Assembly (NCBI RefSeq): GCF_003289645.1 | Contig: NZ_QLYX01000002.1 | Location: forward strand, 186,001 to 250,000 | DNA length: 64,000 nt | Direction: 5' to 3' | Source: Actinomadura craniellae | GTDB taxonomy: Bacteria; Actinomycetota; Actinomycetes; Streptosporangiales; Streptosporangiaceae | Part shown: in pieces, positions 57,543 through 64,000 of the stretch | Position numbering within the stretch: position 1 is the first letter of the stretch | Layout: each line of letters starts with the position of its first letter | Made by a program: the position numbers and the translations under genes | The notes under the pieces: model-generated | Seen by the model: the letters and a program-made list of their open reading frames with translations, nothing else | The model's database searches: none | What the model was told of the DNA's origin: nothing

Positions 57543-57848
57543 GATCGCGAGCCTACGCCGCACGAATGGCCACCTCCTCTCGTCTCCTCTAGGCGCCCCC
57601 GCTGACACGGTCTTCACTGAGAGCACACTTCCGGTACCGGACCGGAGACCATCTGCACATGGGCCGCGTGGCCTCCCACCGGGAGCTCCGGCGGACTGCG
57701 ACCGTCAGGCGTCTGCTCCGCATGGGAACCGACGATGACGGGCTCGCAGCGGGGCGTCTTCCCGTGGAGGACTTCGGTCCCCTGGCCGGCGGCGCGCCGG
57801 TGAGACCGGAGCAGCACGATCGCCGCGCCGCGAAGAGAGGAAGTGACC
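57543..57848. other. Intergenic region before the precursor peptide
   Basis: It holds a perfect 12-bp palindrome TCCGGTACCGGA (57630-57641); the core GTACCGGA recurs at 55768-55775 in the other intergenic gap of the locus, so it may be a shared regulator site. No clear -35/-10 pair and no gene could be supported here. Confidence 0.4.
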
Positions 57849-58004
57849 ATGAAGACCAGCAGCGAGGTCTTGGACGACCTCACCACCGATCTGTTCGACC
57901 TCGATGCCCGGACGGTCGCCGACGACCTCCTGGCCGTCGACAGCATCACCGACAACGGCTGCGGCACGCAGCCCGCCTGCCGCTACCCCGACCCGCAGAG
58001 CTAA
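57849..58004 (+). CDS. lanA: FxLD-type lanthipeptide precursor
   Basis: 51 residues, preceded by AGAGGAAG. The leader carries the family motif LFDLDA (15-20), known from FxLD lanthipeptides as the LanB recognition element. The acidic leader ends near AVDSI; the core (about 32-51) reads SITDNGCGTQPACRYPDPQS. Thr34-Cys38 and Thr40-Cys44 have the same spacing and could give two three-residue-spaced methyllanthionine rings. Asp35 lies inside ring one and Asp48 outside. No Gly-Gly or protease site is obvious. It is followed 44 bases later by the dehydratase gene. Confidence 0.85.
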   Translation: MKTSSEVLDDLTTDLFDLDARTVADDLLAVDSITDNGCGTQPACRYPDPQS

Positions 58005-58048
58005 CCCCTCCCGATGAGACGGGCCACGGCCCTTAAGGAGAGTGGGCT

Positions 58049-60871
58049 GTGGCCCGTCCGATCTTCACCGCCCGACCCCGTGCCCTTGCTCGCATTCCTC
58101 TTCTCCCTGAACCGGGCCGCGACTGCGTCGGCCCGGCTCATCCGCTGCTGGACGAGGCGATCACTCTGGCCAGTTCCTCGGCCCGCGAGGCGGCCGAACA
58201 CGGCGAGGTGGGGAGGCTGACCTGGAGGGCCTATCGGATCAGGGCACAGACCCGCACCACCCCGCACGGCGTGTTCGCGGGCGTGACCAAAGCCTCCTTC
58301 GCCGCGACCGCGAACCTCCGTATGGGTGCCGATCATGAGACCGTCACCTACCCCGACCCCGGATGGCTGAACAAGCTGGTCAACGAGGTCATCAACGGCC
58401 CTGATGGCATGAGCGAGGCCACGGTGACCACCAGCAACCTCATCATCATGCGGGGAGACCGCTACGAGATCGAGCCCGCGATCGACGACGGCGCGGCGCG
58501 GACGACGAGCATCCGCGCCACCGAGGTGACCCGGTTCGTCCTTGAAACCTGCCGCGGAGGGAGTCGCGTCACGACGGTCCTGACCGAACTGGCGGCACGG
58601 TGGCCTGCCGGCCCGGCACAGCGTTTGCTGCGCGAACTTCTGGACCGGGGCTTCCTGCTCCACGACCTCATCCCCGACGATCCACGCGCCGACCCGCTCG
58701 GGCACCTGCTGCACCGGTTACCCCCGGATTCACCCCATCGCCGGCGGCTGGAGCGGCTTCGCGAACTCCTGACCGAGGCCGACCGGCACCGCCCGGGCAC
58801 CCCGGAACGCCTGACGTTCCTCACCGATGCCCTGGCCAACGCCCGCGACCTCCTGCCGGCCGATCGGACTCTGCGGGTCGACACCGCGGCCGACGCCACC
58901 GTGACGCTGCCCGCCCGCATCGCCCACGTAGCCGCAGAGACCGCGAGCGTCCTGTGGCGGATCGGATGGGGCACCGATCCGCTGGACGGCTACCATCAGC
59001 GGTTCCTCTCCCGCTACGGCACCGCGCGGGCCGTGCCCCTCCTGGAGCTCCTGGACCCCGTCGTCGGCCTGGGTCCGGTCGAGGAGACGGAGGCGATCGG
59101 AGCCGGCGCCGACGACCCCGCCCGGTCCGCTGCGCTGGCCCGGCTCATGACCGACGCCGCGGCCCAGGGGCGGACTGAGATCGTTCTGGACGAGGCGGCC
59201 GTGGACCGGCTGACCAACCACCGTCCCGCAAGCGCGCCGCGTACGGCTGAAATCTATCTGCGGCTTCTGGCCGAACCGACGGCGGCTTGCTCGTTCCAGG
59301 TCGCGGTGTCCGGAGGATCGCAGGACGCGGGATCGACGAGCGGCCGGTTCTCCCCGCTGCTCGGCGTTGTTCCTGCTCCGCCCGAAAGTGAGGCGGTGGC
59401 CGGGGCCGTCGACGCCGAACTCGTGGTCCGTCCCCGGCTGACCTCCCTCGCTTCGGTCGCCACGCAGACCGGGGTCGCGCCCTTCCGGATCCCTGTCGGA
59501 GTCCCGCCGCGGCCGGGTGACCTCGATGTGGCGGCGCTGACGGTGTTCTCCGACGGGCACCGGCTCATCGTGTGGTCGCAGGTTCTGGATCGGCCGGTTC
59601 GTCCCGTCCTCTACAGCCGGATCGCGTTGCCGCTCCTACCCGCCGCCGCCCAGTTCCTGGTGATGGCCGGGCACTCGGGAGAACGGCCCTGGCACTGCTG
59701 GTCCTGGGGAGACCTCAGCGCGCCATTCACCCCCGCCGTCCGCTACCGCGGGGCCTGGCTGACCACCGCTCGCTGGACCCTGCCTCGCCATCTGATCTCG
59801 GCGGCGACCAGCGCCGAACAGTGGGAACGCGCACTGGCGTCGTGGCGGGCCACGGTGGTGCCGCATCTTCCCGACGTGGTGGTCACCGACGACTCGGACC
59901 GGCAACTGGCCCTGGACCTAGACCGAGCCGACGACCGGGGGCTTCTGCGCCGCTATGTTCGGCGAGGCCTGGCCGCCGTCACCGCACCGCCCGGCATGGC
60001 CCGATCCGGAGCGGTGATCCCCGGCCCCGACGGTGACCACCTCCTGGAGTTGGTCGTCTCCCTGGACCGTACCGGCCCGCAGAACAGCCACCCGGGTCGG
60101 CCCGCACCGCCGGTTCGCCGCGCGCGAGACGGCCTGTACCTGCCGGGCGGGCCATGGCTGTCGCTGGCGATCCAGGCACCGGCCGCCTGCCACGAACCGA
60201 TCCTGGCCTCGCTCAGCCGCTGGATTCAGGACACCCCCACCGACTGGGATCGGTGGTTCTGGCTGCGCTACCACGACAGCCGCCGCGGGGAGCACCTGCG
60301 GATCCGGTTCCACGGCGACCCGGCCCGGCTGTACGGGGCATTGCTGCCGTCGCTGTCACTGTGGGCAGCCGATCAGCAGGAGCAGCGGCTGACCAGCGGG
60401 TTCTGTATCGAACCGTACGAGCAGGAGACCGAACGATACGGCGGACCCGCGGCCGTCACCGCCGCCGAACGATTCTTCGACGCCGACAGCCGTCTCGTCC
60501 TGCACCTCCTGTCGACCACCCGGCGGTACGAGCAGCACCTCGCCGCCGCCGCGAACGCCGCTGCCGAGATCGCCCTGCGCGTCGGCGGCGGAACGGTGTT
60601 CCTGCACCGGCGTCTCGACCGCGCCGACCACCGCCGCATGAACGCGCTGCGGCACCAGGTCCGCCGGACCGCCCCGGTGTTCGGGGACAGGTGGGAAGCA
60701 GCGCTGGACGCCTATGCCGCGGCGCTCTCCCAGCCCGACGAGACGATCGCCTCCGATCTGATCCACATGCACTGCAACCGGCTGACCCCGAGCGATGAAT
60801 CGCTGGTCCGCGCATCGGCCGCCGACCTGATCGCCTACCGCGCCCACCTCACCGAAGGTTCGTCCCGATGA
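58049..60871 (+). CDS. lanB: Class I lantibiotic dehydratase, full length
   Basis: 940 residues, GTG start with AAGGAG. The N-terminal 650 or so residues are the glutamylation domain (TWRAYRIRAQTRTTPHGVFAGVTKASF, seen as RTTPHGVFAGVTKASF; IVWSQVLDRPVRPVLYSRIALP). From about 680 the elimination (SpaB C-terminal) domain begins: DWDRWFWLRYHDSRRGEHLRIRF in parts, CIEPYEQETERYGG, DLIHMHCNRL. Such enzymes use Glu-tRNA to glutamylate Ser/Thr, then eliminate to Dha/Dhb. Keeping both domains separates it from split LanB systems. It overlaps lanC by four bases. Confidence 0.93.
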   Translation: MARPIFTARPRALARIPLLPEPGRDCVGPAHPLLDEAITLASSSAREAAEHGEVGRLTWRAYRIRAQTRTTPHGVFAGVTKASFAATANLRMGADHETVTYPDPGWLNKLVNEVINGPDGMSEATVTTSNLIIMRGDRYEIEPAIDDGAARTTSIRATEVTRFVLETCRGGSRVTTVLTELAARWPAGPAQRLLRELLDRGFLLHDLIPDDPRADPLGHLLHRLPPDSPHRRRLERLRELLTEADRHRPGTPERLTFLTDALANARDLLPADRTLRVDTAADATVTLPARIAHVAAETASVLWRIGWGTDPLDGYHQRFLSRYGTARAVPLLELLDPVVGLGPVEETEAIGAGADDPARSAALARLMTDAAAQGRTEIVLDEAAVDRLTNHRPASAPRTAEIYLRLLAEPTAACSFQVAVSGGSQDAGSTSGRFSPLLGVVPAPPESEAVAGAVDAELVVRPRLTSLASVATQTGVAPFRIPVGVPPRPGDLDVAALTVFSDGHRLIVWSQVLDRPVRPVLYSRIALPLLPAAAQFLVMAGHSGERPWHCWSWGDLSAPFTPAVRYRGAWLTTARWTLPRHLISAATSAEQWERALASWRATVVPHLPDVVVTDDSDRQLALDLDRADDRGLLRRYVRRGLAAVTAPPGMARSGAVIPGPDGDHLLELVVSLDRTGPQNSHPGRPAPPVRRARDGLYLPGGPWLSLAIQAPAACHEPILASLSRWIQDTPTDWDRWFWLRYHDSRRGEHLRIRFHGDPARLYGALLPSLSLWAADQQEQRLTSGFCIEPYEQETERYGGPAAVTAAERFFDADSRLVLHLLSTTRRYEQHLAAAANAAAEIALRVGGGTVFLHRRLDRADHRRMNALRHQVRRTAPVFGDRWEAALDAYAAALSQPDETIASDLIHMHCNRLTPSDESLVRASAADLIAYRAHLTEGSSR

Positions 60872-62196
60872 CCGTCACTCCACTCACGACCAGCGTCGTC
60901 GATCCCGCAGAGACGGCCCTCGCCATCGCCGATCGACTGATCGACCCTGCCCCGATCATCGCCGCAACCGGGCCCGCCGCGACCTCCCTGTCCCGGGGGC
61001 TGGCGGGCACCGCGCTCCTGCATGCCCGGCTATCCCGGCACGACCGGCGGTTCGCGGGCGCGGCCGACGCGCACTGGGCCCGCGCCGCCCGCATGAACAT
61101 CGAGACCCCGCCCCGGACCGGTGGGGTGTTCAACGGAACCGGAGCTCTGGCCGCTTCCCTCGTCCTCGGCGTCCCCTACCTGCCCGACCCCGGCCGCCAT
61201 CACGCCTCGATCGGCCGCTCGGTCCGATGGCTGGCCTCCCGGGCCACCGCCATGGCGGCCTGGCAGCGCGACCGGCGGAACGCCGGTGATGCGGGGACTC
61301 CGTGGCAGACCTTCGACGTCATCAACGGCCTGGCTGGGATCGGCAGGATTCTCCTGGTCGCCGCCCAGGCAGGCAACCCCGACGCCGAACCGGGCCTGCA
61401 CGCCGCGCGGGACTCCCTCACAGCCATGATCGAAACCCCGGACGGAACGCGGCCCGGCTGGTGGCGGCCCGCCCCGCAGAACCCCGCCGCGCTCGCCGAC
61501 CCGCACAACGTCGATGCCGCCAACACCGGCCTCGCTCACGGCATCGCCGGGCCTCTCGCCTTCCTCGCCGCCTGCCAGCTCACCGGCCACGGCTCCATCC
61601 GGCACGCGGAGGCGATCCGGGTAGCGTCCGACTGGCTGCTGGCCTGGCGCGACGGCGACAGCTGGCCGCCCCAGATCACCGCCGACGACCTCGCCGCAAC
61701 CGCCACCGCTCCCAGCGCCCGAGGCCGCCGCGACGCCTGGTGCTACGGAGCCCCCGGCATCGGCATCGCTCTCCACACCGCTGGCCAGGCGCTCGCCGCC
61801 CCGGACGTGGTCGGCGTCGGCCGGTCCGCGATCGACGCGCTCGCCGCCCGCCCCGGCCAATGGGATACCGAAGGCGCCACGCTCTGCCACGGGACCGCCG
61901 GAGTCCTGCTGTGCGCCGGCGCTGCGGGCAGCACCAGCACCGCGGACACCGCGCTCAGCGAGCTGATCGCACAGTACGACCCGCGGCTTTCGTTCCTCTT
62001 CCCCCACTCCGACCACGGGACGGTCACCGACGAGCCCGGTCTCCTGATCGGCGCAGCCGGAATCGCCATGCTCCTCGCCGACATCGCCGACCCCGCGACC
62101 CCGGCCACCTGGACCGCGGCCCTGCTCATGCCGCCTGCGACCGGTCCGTTTCGATCCCCGTTCAGCACCACGACCGAAGGTAGGTTCCCACGATGA
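60868..62196 (+). CDS. lanC: Lanthionine cyclase LanC
   Basis: 442 residues with the zinc ligands Cys292 (WCYGAPG), Cys340 and His341 (LCHGTAG) and the active-site His224 (GLAHGIAGPL). It adds Cys thiols to Dha/Dhb in the precursor to form (methyl)lanthionine. It is coupled to lanB upstream (ATGA) and to the methyltransferase downstream (ATGA). Confidence 0.95.
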   Translation: MTVTPLTTSVVDPAETALAIADRLIDPAPIIAATGPAATSLSRGLAGTALLHARLSRHDRRFAGAADAHWARAARMNIETPPRTGGVFNGTGALAASLVLGVPYLPDPGRHHASIGRSVRWLASRATAMAAWQRDRRNAGDAGTPWQTFDVINGLAGIGRILLVAAQAGNPDAEPGLHAARDSLTAMIETPDGTRPGWWRPAPQNPAALADPHNVDAANTGLAHGIAGPLAFLAACQLTGHGSIRHAEAIRVASDWLLAWRDGDSWPPQITADDLAATATAPSARGRRDAWCYGAPGIGIALHTAGQALAAPDVVGVGRSAIDALAARPGQWDTEGATLCHGTAGVLLCAGAAGSTSTADTALSELIAQYDPRLSFLFPHSDHGTVTDEPGLLIGAAGIAMLLADIADPATPATWTAALLMPPATGPFRSPFSTTTEGRFPR

Positions 62197-63419
62197 GCAC
62201 CGATACCCGAGCCACCGCCGACCAGCTCCACACCGGCCTCGTCGACCTCCTGCTCACCCGAGGAACCGTCACCTCTCCCCAGGTGGAGGCGGCGCTGCGG
62301 GCGGTGCCCCGCCACCCCTTCGTCCCGAATACGCCGCTGGGGACGGCCTACGCTCCCGATGACGCCGTCGTGACCAAACGCGACGCCGGTGGCGTGGCGC
62401 TCAGCTCGGCCTCCGCGCCCGGAGTCGTCGCCGCGATGCTGGAACAGCTCGACGTCCGGCCCGGAATGCGGATCCTGGAAATCGGCGCGGGTACCGGCTA
62501 CAACGCCGCCCTGCTCGCCTCTCTCACCGGCCCGACCGGTCACGTCGTCACCGTCGACATCGACTCCGACGTCGTCGCCGGAGCACGCAACGCCTTGGCC
62601 GCCACCGGATTCACCCACGTCGAAGTGCTGACCTCCGACGGCGCACAAGGCCACGCACCCGGCGGCCCCTACGACCGGATCATCGTCACCGCCGGAGCCT
62701 GGGATCTACCGCCCGCCTGGTGGCAGCAGCTCACCCCCACGGGGAGGCTCGTCGTCCCGCTGCGGATCATCGGCGGCACCAGCCGAGCCATCGCCTTCGA
62801 CCACGCAGGCGACCACCTCACCAGCCGCTCCATGATCACCTGTGGGTTCCTGGCCATGCGCGGCATCGGCGCCCGAGACGAACCCACGCTCACCCTCGCC
62901 GACGGAGTCAGCCTCCTGCTCAGCGAAGGCCGCACCGCCGCGGCCGAACCCATGTCCGACGCTCTCACCCGGGCGTCCACCCGCACCTGGTCCGGAGTGA
63001 CCCTCCGGTCGGGACAGCCGTTCCAGGAACTCGATCTGTGGCTGGCCACCACCAGCCCCGGCTTCTGCCGCATCATCGCCGCTCCCGATGCCGTCACCAG
63101 CGACCTCGCGACCCCCGCCTTCCGGTGGGGCGGCGCAGCCCTCACCAACTCGACCGACTCCTTCGCTTACCTCACGATCCGGTCCGCTGAGCCGGAAGAC
63201 CCCGACTCCGCAGACGACCGGCCGGTGTTCGAGCTGGGAGTGCGCGCCCACGGACCCCATGGCGACGCCCTGACCCAGGTGCTCCTGAAGCAGATCCAGA
63301 GGTGGGACGACGAGCACCGCGACACCACTCCCCGCATCGACGCCTACCTCAAACCCGCCTGGCCCACGGCCGGCACCGTCATCGACAAACCGAACTCCGT
63401 GCTGACCGTCACCTGGTGA
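62193..63419 (+). CDS. PIMT-like O-methyltransferase of FxLD systems
   Basis: 408 residues. The N-terminal half is a protein-L-isoaspartate O-methyltransferase domain: SSASAPGVVAAMLEQL, SAM motif LEIGAGTGYNAAL (95-107), VDIDSDVV and GPYDRIIVTAGAWDLPPAWWQQL in parts. A C-terminal extension of about 200 residues is typical of the methyltransferase found with FxLD precursors. In lanthipeptides, PIMT homologues methylate an Asp side chain, leading to aspartimide and then isoaspartate. Here Asp35, next to Asn-Gly within ring one, or Asp48 are candidates. Confidence 0.9.
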   Translation: MSTDTRATADQLHTGLVDLLLTRGTVTSPQVEAALRAVPRHPFVPNTPLGTAYAPDDAVVTKRDAGGVALSSASAPGVVAAMLEQLDVRPGMRILEIGAGTGYNAALLASLTGPTGHVVTVDIDSDVVAGARNALAATGFTHVEVLTSDGAQGHAPGGPYDRIIVTAGAWDLPPAWWQQLTPTGRLVVPLRIIGGTSRAIAFDHAGDHLTSRSMITCGFLAMRGIGARDEPTLTLADGVSLLLSEGRTAAAEPMSDALTRASTRTWSGVTLRSGQPFQELDLWLATTSPGFCRIIAAPDAVTSDLATPAFRWGGAALTNSTDSFAYLTIRSAEPEDPDSADDRPVFELGVRAHGPHGDALTQVLLKQIQRWDDEHRDTTPRIDAYLKPAWPTAGTVIDKPNSVLTVTW

Positions 63420-64000
63420 ACCGGATCCCGGCGCTACGTGAGGACATCGCCCGCCGTTTCCCCCTCGTGCCCCGCCCCACGCCTCCCTGCCACCCGTTGG
63501 AGGTGCGTGTCCGCCAGGTCGCCGACCTGGCGGACACCGCTACCCACAGCGGATCGGACCAAGCCGCCACCTCCGCGGCCCAGGCCCTCAACTTCGCCGC
63601 GCTCATCGCCAGCGACTGTGGCCTGCCCGACCTCGCCCACCAGTTATGCAGCCGCCAGTTCGTGCTCTTCCACGACGCCCGCCCGTTCGACGCCGCTACT
63701 GCGAAACTGGCCCTTCAGCCCCTGATCAACCTCGGCCGCCTCCGCACCCGCGACGGCGACGGAGCCGCTGGTCACCACCTGATCAACACGTTGTTCACCG
63801 CGGTTCGTCACCAGGCGGCCATCCGCCTCGAAGGCATCTCCGCCGATTTCGACGGCCTCACCCGAACGCCGGACGACCATCGAGAAGTCGTCCGATGGCT
63901 GTGGACCGTGCTCCTGACCGACGGGACCCGCGCCCTCGCCCGAGCCGGACACTGGGACCAAGCCCTCCAACACCTTCATGACCACAAGGGCGTCGGTCAT
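63416..64000 (+). CDS. Unidentified helical protein of the lanthipeptide operon, partial
   Basis: GTG at 63416 overlaps the methyltransferase stop (GTGA); the frame stays open to the right edge (195 codons seen). The protein is alpha-helical with Ala-, Leu- and His-rich stretches (VADLADTATHSGSDQAATS, ALNFAALIASDCGLPDLAH, WLWTVLLTDGTRALARAGHWD) suggesting TPR-like repeats. It has no signal peptide, membrane segment or catalytic motif. Translational coupling argues for a role in this pathway. It has no recognised family. Confidence 0.75.
   Translation, partial: MNRIPALREDIARRFPLVPRPTPPCHPLEVRVRQVADLADTATHSGSDQAATSAAQALNFAALIASDCGLPDLAHQLCSRQFVLFHDARPFDAATAKLALQPLINLGRLRTRDGDGAAGHHLINTLFTAVRHQAAIRLEGISADFDGLTRTPDDHREVVRWLWTVLLTDGTRALARAGHWDQALQHLHDHKGVGH

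Overview
The window is chromosomal DNA of a high-GC actinomycete. The evidence is very high G+C, GTG starts, tightly overlapping operons, a WhiB7-type promoter, an FxLD-type lanthipeptide locus and an actinobacterial tRNA array. A filamentous genus such as Actinomadura or a relative is a reasonable guess, but no rRNA or core marker is present to settle it. No integrase, transposase, CRISPR array or replication origin was found.

Layout. 1-2.7 kb: the start of a class III CoA-transferase and an OmpR-type two-component pair. 2.7-9.6 kb: a minus-strand operon encoding an AMP-dependent acyl ligase, a flavin monooxygenase-like protein, an FMN alpha-hydroxy-acid oxidase, a membrane-anchored divergent P450 and a CPA2 antiporter; it looks like an uncharacterised small-molecule pathway. 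9.8-13.4 kb: a sulfotransferase-like protein, and a carotenoid-oxidoreductase/desaturase/TetR operon with a double operator at its start. 13.6-16.14 kb: a leader ORF and terminator, then 23 tRNA genes on the plus strand; 22 of them lie between perfect 21-bp inverted repeats, and several depart from tRNA rules.

16.2-28.5 kb: a long minus-strand catabolic operon (SnoaL-like protein, SsuABC-type importer, SDR, IclR regulator, CaiB CoA-transferase, cyclase, MmgE/PrpD, hydantoinase-like hydrolase, CitE-like lyase) plus a metallo-beta-lactamase-fold hydrolase. The set suggests uptake, hydrolytic ring opening, CoA activation and C-C cleavage of an unknown, perhaps cyclic-amide, substrate. 28.6-35.4 kb: a resistance neighbourhood with Erm methyltransferase (behind a WhiB7-type promoter and leaderless upstream ORF), aminoglycoside phosphotransferase, siderophore-interacting protein and class A beta-lactamase. 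35.4-43.8 kb: a biuret-utilisation operon with allophanate hydrolase, biuret hydrolase, a triad-less paralogue of it, a BMP-type ABC importer and a GntR regulator. 43.9-51.5 kb: an orphan histidine kinase, a double-HTH MerR regulator with a divergent drug-type ABC exporter, an HTH regulator facing an SDR without catalytic residues, and a secreted repeat protein. 51.7-55.1 kb: two acyl-CoA dehydrogenases and a phosphotriesterase-family hydrolase, with a short relic of an acyl-CoA ligase.

55.3-64 kb: an HTH antitoxin with a broken toxin remnant, then the start of a class I lanthipeptide cluster: regulator, FxLD precursor peptide, full-length LanB, LanC, an isoaspartyl-type (PIMT) methyltransferase and an unidentified coupled gene running off the right edge. 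This cluster and the tRNA array are the two parts most worth experimental attention.
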